A stretch of 64,000 bases of DNA from Holacanthus passer (GCA_025331565.1 JAFREQ010000021.1:1116001-1180000), one strand, 5' to 3'. Shown: positions 1 through 25,900, counted from the first letter of the stretch. Notes: a model not told the origin generated them from the sequence alone. Numbers and translations are program-made.

Positions 1-3000
1 CGTCCTCGTGCTCACATTTTCTCTGCACTCGCTCGTGCACGTGTAAAGGATCTGAAAATCGGCAGCGGCTACAAAGAGCGCCGTAACGTTGATCAGTTGC
101 TGTGCATCGACCCTGGACGTATTTGAGAGTGTTTCTGCTCTGTCTCACTGTGTGGATCCCACTGCAGAGAGAAGCGGAGCGGCCTCCCTCCACGCTCTCC
201 AGCAGCTCACACAATTGATTTATCAGCTGTTCATATACACACAGCTCGTTCCAAACCGTATCTGTGCATCGGCGTTTAATGAAAATAATTTATCACTGCT
301 CGGTCCGACAATGTTGCGCGAGAATAAAGGAAGGCTCAAGCGTGGCTTTGAGAAATGAGAGAAGCAGAATGATGGAAGACGCTAAAGTTTGTAAAACGGA
401 TCACGGCTCCGGACGCTGCCAGTTGTTTTGTATTTTCCTTCTCCTGACTTCTGACTCAAAGTACAACTTGTTTGTCTGCTGGCAGCCGCGCCGGGTTTGT
501 TCAGCAGAGCAGGAGGTCACTGGGAGGTGACTGACTCCTGGAGCCGAGACATGACGAAGCCTTAAAGTTCCTGTAAAATCAAAATAGATGTTCAAGGTTT
601 TTTTTATCATATATGTCTTAATAAGAAAAATAAAACTTTATTACTGGTACAAAACATAACTTTATAACTTCACTGATTCGTGTGAATCTTATGGAGAAAT
701 GATTTTCTCCTGATGGTCAAATAACTTTAATAACTTGTTGATAAGTTTCAGTTCGGGGTCTTATAGTCTCAGGACACCAGGAGCCAAACCCAGCAGGAAA
801 ACCACCTCGGTCCTTGTTGTCAGACCAGCCTGTGTTAGCTGTTTAATGGGAACTCTAGAGTCCAGAGCGAGATCTCTTTAATGTGGTTTCAACACATGAA
901 AACAAGAGATTTAACCCTGGCTGCTGTAAATCAGACTCCGGCCATTTCCATTGTTTGTCCTAAGGCTTTTCAGAGAATCATCAAAATAGAAAGTCCGCCC
1001 ATTCAAACAGCCTCGCGGCCAAGTCGAAGGAGCTAGTGGGAACGAGTCCGGCTGGACCTCTGAGACCAGACCGAGCCGTTTGCCTGCAGCTCGGCCAGAG
1101 AGAGAGAGAGAGATCACCCAACAAATGATTCACTGCACGTGGCCCATCGATATCTCTCACCTGTGCTAATTTTATGTGAGCATCTGTTGTCCAGTTTGTG
1201 TTGTCAGTGTCTCTTTTTAACCAAGCAGCAAAAACATTATTGCAAATTCAAATCACATATAAAGAGATGCAAAATAAAGCAACTGAATTTTAAAGGACAT
1301 CTGTGAAGTTTTGGAGAGAATTGACGTCTCGTGTTTGTGCATGAGCTTCCAGGCTGCAGCCACAATATTTTTATTTTAGTTGAGCATCAAGATCGAAACC
1401 AGGAAGCAGCAGTTTATTAATGTGTTCATGAATAAGTTATTAATGTGATAATGTGCTTTAAAGTACAGACATGAGAGACGTCAATGTTTTCATCTGACTC
1501 AAGCAAAAAAGGGTATTTCCAAAAATGTTGAACTGTTCCTCAACTTTTAAACACCATCTACTCCATAACTATTTGGACCCTGAAATTCAAACATCAGACC
1601 CAGATTTAAATGATCTGGTTGTGAAAAACTTGCAGGATCCTGTTTTATATAAACACCTCAAATAAAACAACAGATCAGTTTTTGTACAGAAGATGATCAT
1701 CACCCAACCACAAGAACCAAAATTCATCTTTGCAGGATGAATGAGGTAAATCGGATCGACTGTGTTTTATGAGTCTGTATTATCTTCCCTCTGCGTCTCG
1801 AGGTGCCTCGAGCTAACGGCACTCTGCTGACTCAGGAACTCGCGTCTTCCCGTCCCTCACGTACTGGACCTCCCCTTCAATCTAAGCTGTGTAATGGCGA
1901 ACAGCGGTGCCATAAAATATCTAAATATAACCTGTGCAGCAGACGTGGAAGCAAAGAGGGTAATTAACACTGTAGCTGAGGCCGAGCAGATGAACGGCTC
2001 TTTGTCTCTGGACTGTTTTTCATAAGCTCAATATAGAATTTGTAGATTAACTCTTCCTAAACAGAAACACATCATATATCTTACACACACCATTTGTAAT
2101 GTGCTACATATCTGTTGTGTTCGGACAAAGACTCTCACTGTGATTTGTGCCTGTGGACATAGTTTGTATTTAATTCAGCATTTATAAAGTAAAAGTTATT
2201 GTTGTGAAAGAATAATTTGACATTTTGATAAACACAATTATTCCCTTTCCTTCCCTTGATTAGGATGCGATCACTTTAGAGGCGTTGGCGGAAACATGAG
2301 CTTGGTGTCGCTCTCAGCACCAAAGCAAATATGCGTCCATGCCAAAATATTGAACTTCTCCATTAACAGCTGTAAATTACAGTCACATGTAACCTCTTAA
2401 CTTCACTTTATACACAACTAAAGTCATCATTCATGTAATGTACTGTTGTTATAATACATGATAGCTTTCTCAGTGTTGCAGCATCAGGCGCCAAGTAATG
2501 ACTGAAAAGTGTTTTTGCAAGCTGAAAATAAAACCTGAGCGAAGCCCAGTTTATGAAAATATCAGCAGACGCATGCTGTGAGATACGGTTTGTAGGTGGT
2601 GAATGAAATATCTGGTGCTGCTTCAGCACAAAGGCTGCACATTCGTCCCGGCTGTCAGAATCTCCCACAATACTTTGCAAGGTGTGCTAATTAAGCATGA
2701 AAGTACAAACAGGCTCAGCTGCTGTCTGTGCACAGAGACGGTAATTTGCAGTTTGGAGAATCGCTCGCAACTTTGATTTTTCTTTTTACAAGATTAATAA
2801 AACAAGATAACAAGCATGTGACAATAATCCGCTGCTCTTGTATTTAATCCAACAGAGGCTAATTAAAAGCAGAGGTATTAAACGAGGTCGTGCCTCAGCC
2901 CGTCACGTGAAGGTGCTGCAGCTTGCTGTCAGCTCCGAGCCCACCCACTGTGCAGCTTCCTGACCAAGTCCAGCCTGCGCTTTACGCACAAACGTTGCCT

Positions 3001-4059
3001 TCCTGCACCTTTTCACAAAGTGTGACCACACGTGGGATTTTTTTCAGGACGGACGTGGCTGCAGAGTTTGTAGATATGATCACTGTCATGGTGAAGGAGC
3101 AGTGCAAGACAACCTGCGCTGGTTTGCTTCTTCAGAAACAGGGTGGATCCCTCTGCTCTCACACTGTGCTCGTACTGACTGTGATGTAAGGATACACAAG
3201 GTGTGTTTTACAGTTTCAAAAACACACACAGGTCTTTAAGATGCCTTTATGATTTCTCATGAACAGGATGTTGCTTAAACTAAAAAGTTGCACACACATG
3301 CTTTTCTGGATTGACTGAAAAAGCACCTGTAAAAGCTCAAGCATGCCTTAAAGACAAAACACTCTCATTAATGAAGTGTACACTGCTGCAGTGTAAATCT
3401 TAATGTGTTATGAATATGAGGCAGTTAACCTTGAGCAGGTGATGCTAATTGAGTGGTACAGCCCATCTGGAGCTGATTAAATAAACTGTATCACTCAAAT
3501 GCGATTCCTGTAACTGGACAGGAACAATCGCACAGACACAGAGCTGCACACTTTATTGTGTTTGCTTATAATGAGCAGATATTTTATGGTAATGGTTTGG
3601 GGAATACTTCATTTTGTTATCGAGGCACAAGCCATGTTTGTGCAGCTACTCCTGGTGTCGGCGGGTTGATCGTGTGCAGCCCTTTGCAATTAGTGCAGCT
3701 GCAAAAACTGTTTTAAAGCTGAAAAGCGAGGCCTGAGTTTCAATGTCAGCGACTGTTTTCCACCAGTCAGACATTCTTCATGAGGATGTTTATGGATCCA
3801 TTTTGTTCCTCTCGCAGCAATTGATTGGTTTCATGTCACCGTTTCAAGAAAAATCTACTTGTTAACTGTCTTTCGTCAGACTCCGACATGGCAGCTTCAT
3901 CTTCATCCCGCAGGATCAACACGTTCAGCACAGCAAGTGCAGTAAAACGGCGCTCGAGAGACGGTGATTAAACAAGTAACACCACCACGGGCACAGGCGC
4001 TTGGAAGAGGATCTGAGGATCTCTCAGCACCAAAGCCCGTTCTCTCTTTCTCCCTTTTT
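1..4059. other. Intergenic, no gene recognised
   Basis: Open frames here are short and none resembles a known protein or joins into a multi-exon model. The first 350 bases are somewhat richer in GC and CpG and could be the edge of a neighbouring gene, but nothing decides this. The rest is ordinary AT-rich intergenic DNA. Confidence 0.5.
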
Positions 4060-4330
4060 TCCCCTCAATATTTCCTAATAATTAGCGCTGCGCCGCAGAT
4101 GTGCACTTCTCCCTCTTCGCCCTGCTGCCTCTCCATCCTCTCAATGTTAGGATGAGGATTTAAAGAGAGCATCATATGCTTTCTATTTGATAAAGCCATT
4201 AAAATTGAGGACAAAGATGAAAGCTGAATGGCCCATATGAGGAAAAAAAAAAAAAAAAGCTTTGGAGAATTATAGGCGAGCGTATTTAAGGACTGTAATC
4301 ACGTTTTAAGTAGACTGATGAACCCCAACA
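4060..4330. other. Candidate conserved non-coding block
   Basis: The stretch is non-coding but lacks the decayed look of repeats. It has a Lys/Arg-codon-free AT-rich core with homeodomain-type attaat and tttgata words and a near-CArG motif (ccatatgagg, one mismatch to CC(A/T)6GG). The resemblance to vertebrate conserved non-coding DNA is an impression, not a measured alignment. Confidence 0.2.
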
Positions 4331-7300
4331 TATGGGGAGTAAGAAAAGAAAAATGCAAGTGACTTTGGAAGCTTGAAAATCAACTTACTGGACTTCATAA
4401 AGCCTGAAGGGAAACCAGATAAATGAGTCAACTAGCAATAAAAATTTTCAAAGGTGACTGATAACTTTATTTAATCAGATTATGGGAGAAAGTTAATCAA
4501 GGCCAAAATATCCTCTTTCTCACCAATGAATCATTTCCCCCCATAAACAAGTATCAAACATAAGCTTCCACCCATTTTCTTCAAACACGATGAGCGACTC
4601 TGAGATCACGTATGAACGAGACGGTGATTCAGCGCACGCTTTCATCTCGGAGAGAAAACTACAGATGTAGATTTTCGGCTAAAAAACATGTCATTTTAAT
4701 TCACTATTATTTGAAATGCAATAACATCTAAAACAAATCCATCTCAAATTTAAACATCCTTCCTTTGAGTCACTAATTAAAGTGTCACCAGCACATTACT
4801 GAACACAGGAACTCGTCTGCTTTGATTCCGGCCTCGGCTGTAAACATTTCTACGCTGCGAAAAAGCACACAGCTGAAATAAATGGCACTTCATCACACAG
4901 AGGCCAGAGCTGTTATTGATGAGATTTTGGGGGGGAAAGCATCCTGGATTCCTCTAAATAAGCACCAGAGAGGGACCTATAACCTGCTGCAACACGTAAT
5001 CCTCCATTTTACTCCAGCTACTTCCTGACCTTCGCTTCTCCCTCGTGAACGCTGTACCTGGCATATTTCTCCGTCAGACCTCCTGCATGTGGAGCTTTGG
5101 CTCACAGCTTCTTCTTTAAAGCAGGGATCCTTTCATAAAATCTGTTCACCTTCAACAGGAATGAAATGGCTGCTTGTCCTCCTGCATCGATTGAAATTCT
5201 GAACTTGTGATAGTTTTTGAATTCGGCCGGAGTTGGGAGGAGGTCCCTGGTTTACAGGGGCCCATGAGGGGCCACACAGCTGGTCTGCAATAATTGCTTG
5301 TGCAAAGGGCCGTGAAGAGAAAAGACCAGTGCAGAAGGTAGAGAGAGGAACTCCGGTTTGTTTGAAACCTGCCGCGCTCGTCCGTCCCAGGTGAGTCGCT
5401 CCGGTCTGGTGAAACATAAAACAGCATTTGCATCAACACTTGGAGACTCGGACTGGAAGGTTTCCTCTTGTTCTCTCTGTCATCTCGTTCCCACTGTTGA
5501 TGTCATTTCCCCTCTGACTTTCTCTCTTTCTTTCTCTCCACTTTTGTCTCTTCACTGCTGTGCTGCAAATGGAGAGTTTGAACAGGGATTTGCCTCCACC
5601 TAGTGGCAGAGTTATGCAATAGCTACATACACAGACACGATATGTCAGACTGGTTCAGAGTTTCTTTAGCGTCTCTGTCTGGATTTAATGTCATTGTTAG
5701 AAGTAAATGTATTAATCCACCACTGAAAATAGTCCCCAACATATGCAGGTGTTTTTTTTTTTCCATCAGCTCCTGTCTCATAACTGTTCATCTTTCTGTG
5801 GAGCAGTTTTCACTCTGACAGATGATGTTGAATAAAAAAAGTGAACAAACCCCATAGCTTCCTCTCCGGCCCATCAAAGGTCAACAGTGTCAAGATGCAA
5901 ATTCACATGTCAAAGTTCATCAAGGTTGAACATTCGCGACGATTCATCTCCTCCAGCAAATCCTCTGATTGCACCGATTCCATTGAAATGCATTGATTTC
6001 CAGTAGAGTTTCCTGCTCCTCCCTGCAGCACCTGAACCACACCTGTCCTTTACTCCTCCATTAAGCCCCAACATAAACATCAGCCCCTTCCTGTTCCTGA
6101 CAACCTGCCTGTGACCTGCAGCCTTCCTGCCTCGCTCACGTCCTTCAAACTGGACAGCTGCCATTATTTTAGAAAAACTGAGTCATGGCTTAAAGAAACA
6201 AGCTTTTATTTAAATCAGTTTTGTTCCAGATATGTTTACATTTCAAACCTCGTCCAAAAAGCTGATTCAATTACATTTCATAAGTTGGATAAAACGGATA
6301 ATGCTTTTGTTGGAATAATGAATGTGGCAGTTGGTTTGGCTCTTTTAACTTTAATCCTTTGAAGCGCTTTCAGTTTTTCGTTTGGTTTGCAGGTGACAGG
6401 TGTGGTTCATGATTTATAGTGTTTGTGATACAGATATGATGGTGCCTGGTAACAGTGTTGTTATTGATGAGAAAGTATTTCTAGCTTCTATTAAAAACTA
6501 TATGCAACATATATAAATGGGTGCAAATAATTAAACTGGTCAATCCAGTGCATTAATACACTTAATGAGACTCAAGTATAAAGGTAAATATTGGTGAATG
6601 ATTAGCACAAACACTGAGAGGAGATGAATTAAATATGTGTAAAGATTACACTTATGAGCAGACATTGATCTCCAGCTCAGAACAAACACACATCTCGGTT
6701 GTGAAAGAAAAAAAGAATAAGCCACTCATGATACGACGTTAATACCTCAGCCATTTATTTCTTAAACATAAGAAAGAAGGGGCTTCTCCAAGGTAAGAAA
6801 AATAACATTGCAATTTAAAATCAAGTGCACTTCAACAATGTCTCATTCTGTAAGGGAGCGTCCCTTCCTGCTGCGTGAAGTGAGATACACAAACTGAAAA
6901 ACAATCTAAAGAATCGATCTTTACTGTAAGGCTTCGGGTGGGGTGCTGTGTCGTTACTGTCGAGATGTGGCGACGAACGCAATGCGTGGATAAACTCATA
7001 AACAGCCAGTCCAACGTCACAACAGCGTCCTCTGCGAACAGAAAAGCAACTATGAGACAAGGTAAGACTGTGTCATAAACTCCGGGAGGAGTCGGGCAGT
7101 GGGCTCATTTGTGCTGAAACTCCTGCTTGAAGCCGTTTATCAGAATGGGAGCGAGGAGAAGAAGAGGAAGATGACAGGTCCGGTGTCAGCACCTCAGCTG
7201 GGCCAAACAGTATTTGTATTTGGTGTTTGTTTGAAGGCTCTCGAACAACAGATGGACGGAGTTTATTGCATCACGGACAGATAAGTTCAGCCAGATGAGT

Positions 7301-8103
7301 TTCCATGATGTAAGTTATCGGCCGTCAGTCACAGAAGGTTTAAACATCTCAGGTTTTTGCCTACTGCAGCGCAGATGGCTGAGAGAGGCCACGCGGGACT
7401 GCAAATTTGAACGAGAGTCAATTTAATGTACTTTTCTGTGATAAAACACTGCCCGGCTCTCTGTGAATGATTTAACAATCCTCCTCTGGTTCTGTTTTCA
7501 ACAAGCACCACGGATGAATTACAATCACTGTCTGGTCCAGGTCTGACTGACGCTACAGATCCAAAAACAACACCGATAATGGCTGTTGGAGAAGTAGGTA
7601 ACAATCTCACTTTCAGCTTTTCAGAGTTTCCTACTGTACAAAAAAAAATCACCTTCTTTTTTTAGCAAAGCAAAAAAAAACTACAATCGATCCTTGTAAT
7701 AAATCTTAATTAAAATTTTGGAGGGAAAAGAAATCCGGAGCAATGTTTCATCTGTAGTTTTCAGACTCACTGGATCCAAAGTCCTTTTATATAGTCGGCC
7801 GGTTAAGACAGTAAAATGCAGCAATTCACAATTGCCTTAGTGCATGTTAAATACTCAGGATATAGAACAATATACATTAATGGCATTTCACATTTGACAT
7901 TCTCGATAATACATAATGTACCTGGAGTATAACCCACAAAATGATGCTGGTACCTTGTTAAACAGAACATTAATCTTACAGGGTTTCACATTAAGTAACA
8001 AAAATCAGCCTTGTGGTTGGATTGTATTTATGTCATGAGCTACAAACACCACAAATTATAAGCATTTAAAAAAAAAATAACTTGATTCGAATTGCTTTGT
8101 TGA

Positions 8104-8117
8104 ACAGCAGGTGGCAG
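8104..8117 (+). promoter_or_regulatory. CTCF-like motif, forward
   Basis: ACAGCAGGTGGCAG fits the core CTCF consensus CCASYAGRKGGCRS at 13 of 14 positions by hand comparison. It lies to the right of a poly-A run, in otherwise ordinary intergenic DNA downstream of dusp3. Binding is not shown by sequence alone. Confidence 0.4.
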
Positions 8118-9274
8118 TGTTTATCTGTTCCTCGATGCATTAAGGAGCGTGAAGCCAGCGGTGAAGCCATCATAGAAGTTTTCCATTCATTCATCTCTGC
8201 TTCGCCCAAAAAGAGAAGAGTCGTACAGTTTCGTAAATAGAGGCCAGAAAATGAGGCGGAAAACTTCCAGCATGGCTCGTTCGGCTACCGCAGAGCGTTT
8301 GTCAGACCCGACCCGAGGAGAACAAACTGTCAATGATTGAGTCAGTAAGCAGGTTGGTGCAGGCAGTCGATGCTATAAAGTACGTACCCTCATCCTGGAG
8401 CGCTTTGACCCCAATAGTTCCCAAATTTAAACATGTAAAACTCACACTGAGCCGCGTCGAGCTCGTTGTTGCTTTTCGTGTATTCAGAAGGAGGGCAGTA
8501 TCGTGGAGCAGATGTGAGTATTTGTATGAGTGAAACCCCAATTTGAACGACAAAGGAGCCAATCGCAAACATTTAGAAAAGGCTTTTGTACAACACAGGA
8601 GGTTTCTTGGCACAGACAGACTGGTTGTATAATGTGTTGGGCACAGATGTAAGCGCTTCTCTGCCTGTAGACTAAAGTTTACTCTCTGTTATATAATCTG
8701 TTGAATATGGTGAACGTCAATGTTGTGTAGTTTGGGGTTCGTGATGAGGAGGAGGGAAAATCCAGCGTGACACATGCGTTAAATTATACTTGAAAACAGT
8801 CAGATTTGAACAACTGCACCTGATTTTATCTCGCCACAAACTTCAGGCATCTCAAAACAGGAAGAAGTGTTTGCGAGATGCGTGAAATCAGGCTTTACAG
8901 ATCTGAACTGTTTTCAAGTGTGAGATGACCGGATGACGGAGGCCGGACGGGAACAACCATGAGACCATCAGCGGGAGCCGGAATCAGTCCAACCCTGTGA
9001 CGTCTGTGAGTCTGAGACAGTCCGCCCTCGATTCTAACTCCCTGTGATAAAACCCCTCCTCTGACCCGTCCTCCAGGCCAATGATGAGTCATTGGCCTGC
9101 AACACTTGACATTTCAATGCATGTTTTCAGATTTTATGAGATCAGATCGCTGCATAAACACGTGGCCTGTAAATGCCTCTTCTGGCTGCAGAACTTTTCT
9201 CCCACTCACTTTCTCAATCTTCACATTTGGCCGAATTTCTTCCAAGTTAAATAAAGCTGAAATCATAGGAAGCA

Positions 9275-9575
9275 ACTAATGTAATAATTATTTTCATCAT
9301 CAATTGATTTGTCGACTATTTCCTTGACTATTTAAAGACTGTTTGGTCTTTAAAAAAAATAAACATGATGTCATCTTCAAACAGCTTTTTCTGTTCAAGA
9401 GTCCGAAAACTAAAGATTTACGATCAACTCACGGCAACAAATCTGCAAACAGGAGAAGCTAAAACCATCAAGTTACTTAAACGTTTAACAAATCAGATTA
9501 GTGGCAGATGGATCTTCTGTCTGACGGTCATATTGGTCTGGATCAGAGATAAGTGAAATGGAAATAAATATAAAA
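9275..9575. repeat. Dispersed teleost-type repeat (attgatttgtcgac family), copy 1
   Basis: It begins with an attgatttgtcgactattt-type head, passes through a tttggtctt segment and a gagaagctaaaacc segment, and is AT-rich throughout. The same order of words occurs at 28205-28450. It resembles a repeat very common in percomorph fish; I could not name the family. Confidence 0.55.
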
Positions 9576-12422
9576 GCAGGAAAAGCCTGTTAGATGTGAA
9601 TGTTTGCAAGTGAGTTGCGGCTAAAAACGCTGCATTGAAATGTAAAGTGTAGCTGCAGAACCAAGAAAAGGTCGATCTCTTTCCCGTCGAGAACGAGCTG
9701 TGGATGTTTCGAAGCACCAGATGGACGTGTGATGGGATGAGTGAGCGCGGTAAAGTCGTATGCAGGATCGTCCGTGTCCATCTCGTGCGCTGCCACCTGC
9801 ATCTTGCTGTATGTGAATAAATTAGCTTTACCATGAGAAGGGTACAGAAAACAGCAGTAAACACGATGATTGCATGCCTCAGTATCCCAGCTACGCTCGG
9901 ACAAACCCTGCTGTCGTTTTCAACCTTTGCACAATTGTGATACGAAACATCACAATTACACACAACATTTTACATGTACATTATATTTGAATATCAATGT
10001 ACATGTAATCAACAGAAAGAATGGAGGAGCATATACAAATATAACATGATATATAAGGACTTACTGACGATACCTACACGTTATAGACACATTGCTCGTA
10101 CATTCATATATGTCAACACTTAAATATGTATATACAGTATACATGTATATATTCATATGTATACAGATATATCAAAGGAGGAATAAATAGTGCCATTAAT
10201 GAGGTGAGACAACCTAGTTTCCATGTTCCTCTCTGGTGACGACTCTCCCCCTGGACTCATGCTAACGCGCTCCAGGCCGTTTAGTTCAGGAGAAATATGC
10301 AGGTTGATGTTTGGGACGTCGTGGCCGAACACAAACATCCAGGTTGTGACCTTCTCAAACCGCCTACGCTCCCTCACACCCTTCATGGGAATCTGTCTCA
10401 CTCTCTGGAGGAGCGACCCAGTGCAGGCTTTAAAAGCACTGCGTCACTTCCTGGCACGAGGTCGAGTTTACAGTATTATGCCCAGTAATAAATACAGTGT
10501 CTCAAAATGTTGCACTACTGTTGCCTATATGTAACAACTACAGCCTGGATAGTCATATTTAGATGTGATTACATTCTATATATCTGATGGGGGTATTGAC
10601 ATATATTGCAATGCTTTAGTACATACAACCAAAAAAGAAAAAAGAAAAAAAAAAGGCTTTGTGATTCGACCCTGTGTGTGCAGATAGTGTACGACACACA
10701 CACTTAGGAGCCAGACGAGTGACATGTCGTGTATGGACCTCTGACAAACCGTGTTGATGAAACAGTGGAACTGGATACTGGCCGAATGGCTGTGTCAGGG
10801 AATTGGCAGTGGACAACTCTCTGGCGTGATGACGGGAACTTTCTGTTGAGAGTGGGTGGCATCCGTCCCTGTTGATGCATCTGACAGCTGAAAACAGAGG
10901 CCTCTAGTTTGAAGGTGGTAAACAGGGGAAATCAGCTTTTAACGCCTGCAGACTTCTGACGATTTTGGTTGTTAATGTCAGTGAATATTCTGTCATAGTT
11001 TTGATTCCTGAAAGTTGGGACACATGCAAAAGGCATGAAAACAGATCTGAAGTTGAACTGATGCAAATGAAATCAAACACCTTCTCTTCACCCAACCAGA
11101 TTATTTCTAAATCCTTACAGGAAACACAGAGGGCTTCAAAGTACAAACCACCTAAAATAACTCAACTAATATCTGGAAAAAAGTTACAGCACTTATTCAA
11201 AGTGTTTCCCAGAATAATACTTGTCTCTAACACACAAACTGAACCAGCAGATTGTGTCAGACTGAGTATATTTGCCAAGTGTAAACCCAGATAATGAAAG
11301 TCAGCTACAGCTTATTGATGATGAAAAGAATATTTTATCTCCAGCTTCATGGAAAATTCTAATAATTTCAGATGAGTGTCTCTCTTTTAAATTTTGTAAA
11401 TAAGCCACTTTATAAATGAAATTCATTTTAAGTTCCCGTCAGATTCTGTTCCTTCCTTCATAAATGTGATGAGGCCGATCGGAGCTCAGTGACTAACTAA
11501 AAATGTCATATTCAGCTCTAACCAACGTTTGTCACGTCAGCAGCTAAATGTGGCCGCTGCATGAACGACCCACGCAGCTCGTTATTTTTAATTAGCTTGA
11601 CCTTTGCTGTCGTCGGCGCCGGCTTCGGGGACGCCGCCGCTCCCGTGCCGGCGATTTATTTAATGCCACCGCCGTCAAACTAGAGGCCAGAGAATCACTG
11701 AAATGCTACACGGAGCTACAGCTTGCATCAAGAGTGTGAATAATTTGTGCATTAAATACAGGATTGAGTGGACGAACAAAACTCTGAGGGGCTTTTTCTG
11801 TTTTCATGGAATGTTTGGGAATCACTTATCACTTCCTGACTCGTTTTGTCTGCAGGTCGCATCACGTGTTTATTCGTTTGGAGCTACTCCTGCTGGCGGA
11901 GACATCACTGACATTCCCGGCAGTGGAAAACTATGGAATGATTGTGCTATAATCTTCTATTTCATACAACTATTTAAGGAAATCTTAAAAATCAGGTTTT
12001 CACCGTCTCAACTTGTGGGAATTGAAGGAATGCTTTAAGTAGCTCGGCTCGAAAATGCTCAAAATTTAGAGCTTTCGCGCACGAGCGTCGAGACGTTGTT
12101 TGTGTGTGGAGGTAAAAAAGGGGGTTGTTTGCATTCAGTATTTGAGATCACACTCTTTGTAGGAGCAGGTGGAGGACTGACAAGATGTCCTCTCACAGAG
12201 CAGCAGTGACAGACGTGAGCTGAAGATCAGAAAGAAAACGTGTGTGAGACTGTGTGTGTGTGTGTGCGTGTGTGTGTGCATGAGGAATAATTATCTACAC
12301 AGATAAATGCATGTATGTTTGTGTGTCCGAATACCCCTGGTGTGTCAGATGGGTGCTGGTTTGGTCAGGGCGGGGTCAGTCTTCCGAGCAGCTGAAGCCT
12401 GTGGAAGGCATGATGGGAGCTT

Positions 12423-22990
<10,568 letters not shown>

Positions 22991-25900
22991 ATTATTCTTA
23001 TTGTTATTGTTATTACTGTGACATAAAAGAATATGAAAAGAAAAGCATGAGACCATAAGTATAAGCTTATATGAGGAAAATATCATGGGCCCAATATGGA
23101 ACCTTGTGGTACTCCATAGAAAACAGGTGCAGAGGTAGAGGACTGAAAAATGATCATGATCACTTGTTGTAGGTGATTTATCTGTTTATTACATATATTA
23201 CTTTTTATTTATTACAACTATTATATGACTTGCATTGACTTTATTTTTAGCAGCACTAAATTTTGCATTCCAAAATACTGAGTCAGTCTTTGTTTATTGT
23301 CCATTTGCAGAAGAATTGACCTGTGAAGGCTATGCAGGGCTTTTATTTTTAAGACCAAATGGCTTAACTTCCGGTATGACTCTGCCTGCTTGTGGCTGAC
23401 TTGTCGCAGCAGCCTCCCCAGCAGACACACCCCACCGGCGGTCAGACACTCAGGAGACACCCGCCGGCAGCAGAGGCCACCGTGATGCCTTCAGGTGCTG
23501 CTGAACATCCTAAAATCAGCCCCAGCCTGCGATGTGTCTGGGTTTCATAACAACACAAGAAGCCTGACATCAGTACCCAGAAGTCTCTGCTGCACAGATC
23601 AGCTGTTTGTGGATCATCTGAGAAGATAAACAGTTTGTTTCTCCACAACAAGTGGTTCTGTTTTCTTTTGTCTCCTGATGTTGACATGGTTTCACATCAT
23701 CAATTTATTTATTAGTTTCATGCATCTAAAGAAGATTTTGCAGATTTTGCTTTCTTGTTCCAGTTTTGTCAGAAGTGCAATGAAAAAAAAATGACAGTGT
23801 GTTTAAGGTGATGCAGTTTTGTTTGTGTCCCTGCTGTGTTTGTCTACAGCTGATTTTCAGTGCTGTATGATGGAACCAGAATCAGTCTTCTATATTAGTC
23901 TCTGCTCAAATAGAACTGGGATGAAGCCTTGTGATCAATGAGATGTTGTTGCTTACTCATGTGCCAGATGGAAACTTTGGGCTGGAGGAGTGCATAAAGA
24001 AAACATGCATGATTAAAAACAAACTTCATATTTTGAATGTGACAAAAATGTGACACAAAAGAACGTGAAAAGAAAATGAAAGGATGAAAAGAAATAAGAA
24101 GAAAATGATCAACATCACTACATTTCTATAATCTCAATCATCACCTTGCAGAATAAGAATAATATACATACAATTTTCTTTATTGTTTATTGTGCTGCTG
24201 GAGTATTTTTTTTTTTAGTATTTTCAAACATTCTCACATCTTCACAGCTGTAATGCCTCTGTCCACCTCTAGATGTCAGCGCAAGCCTTTAGTGGCCTCT
24301 TATGTAGCCTTCTGTTGGAGATGCACACTGAGATGGAAACACTATTTTTAGCTCTTGTTAATGTATGTGTCACATGTGAAAACAGCTCACATGTTTGTGA
24401 TTTCAACATTTAGATTTTTGATCAAACAGTAAAACAGGCACATGGTTTCACTCGTGATGATCTGATTCTGTTTCCTCCTGTAGGACAAACAGCAGATCTG
24501 TGATGTTTATGGTCTCACTGCAGTGAATGTATGTTACTGTGAACTCAAACTGATAGAGCTCAACCAACCTGTATAACATGTGCATCCACAAGGTGGAGCC
24601 ACATTTCTATCAAACACACTGGGACCACAATTAAACATAGAGTCATTTTAGGAGAAACAGTGAGGCTCAGTTTAATCAACCCATAATTATAACAGTGAGA
24701 AATAATCAATAAATGCATAAATGATCAATATGAGTTTTGTTTATCTGGTCATGTTTGGGGCTTAAATCTCCATTTAGGGGGTGAAAGCTGAGCTTTATAA
24801 AGTAGGTTAATGAGTCATAATAATTCAGGTGCATTCAGTCATGTTCAGTCAGTGGCCTGGAAAAAACACTGATCTCATCCAGTGAAAATGACCTGAGAGC
24901 TCATCTCACTGCACATATTTCTCCACAAACTTAGTTTTACTTCAGTCATTTTGGATTAATTCTTCATTTCACTCAGCTGAATTTGAAGTGAATTCAGTGT
25001 TTGTAAGTTCCTTGAAGTGGATCAGATAGATGACATGTTATGAACTATATGCTGATCATGTTTAACCCCTGTTTCTTTCTTCTGTGCTGAGGATCTTTTG
25101 GGGACTTTTCCATCCTCTGCTCTCAGATCCTGGACTCGGTCGGTTGAGTTGTTCGCTGCTGTCAGAGTCTAAATCCCGCTGAGATATTTTATGTGATGCT
25201 GGGCCGCTCTAATAAATTTGACTTGACTCGGATGCTCTTGACCCAGTTCACTTAAAGCCCCGTGCCAGTCATCATTTTTGTGTTTCCATGGAAATGTAAG
25301 GAGATGCAGCGCCATGGCAACAACAGATCTTGTGGGATGAGATTTTAGCTTCCTGTTGTGCACACACCTGTGTATGTGTGTTCATTGTAATACAGACCTG
25401 CACTGAACATTTTGGATGGTAATTGAATGCAACATGACGCTGATTCAGTTCAGCACAAGTAATGAGCGACTGTGAAGTGACGCATGACCATTTTGAGGAG
25501 CAACTGAAGTTCATCATTTCAATCTTATATTTGTATTTGAATACATCAGTTGACTGTTAACTAGACCGAGGCAGACCTGCGGAACTTTTTATAGCTTTCC
25601 CAAAACAAAAGAGCAAAGTGTATCAATCTGCTCTTCCATCAGTTCATCCTGTTAACTATCTTGCAAAGCTACACATTCAACCCATCGTTGCCTCCAGGGC
25701 TAATTAGCACATCATTAATCTACTGTTGTTCATGTGAGGTTACGGGTTACTTTTAAAAATGCCTGTTTACAACCAGCACATCCACCGTGTAGTGTCAGTC
25801 TTCATCCTGTAAACTCTATTTTTCTTTAAAAGCGAAATCTAAACAAGTCTGTGAGATAAGAAGTCAAACTGGATCATGTTCACACAACTGTCAAAAACAA

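Larger units (their letters stand above)
4331..12422. other. Intergenic plus possible dusp3 3' UTR; no gene recognised
   Basis: No protein-coding exon was recognised. The dusp3 3' UTR must start at 12422 and run leftward; minus-strand AATAAA hexamers occur at several places (for example near 11868, 11655 and 6754), so its end cannot be fixed. About 9940-10180 is AT-rich with many tatata/tacatg words. A teleost-type dispersed repeat lies at 9275-9575, and a CTCF-like motif at 8104. Confidence 0.4.

Noticed and set aside
9493..9963. 156-residue minus-strand frame
   Set aside because: It overlaps the dispersed repeat at 9275-9575, has no recognisable domain and no homologous exon partners.
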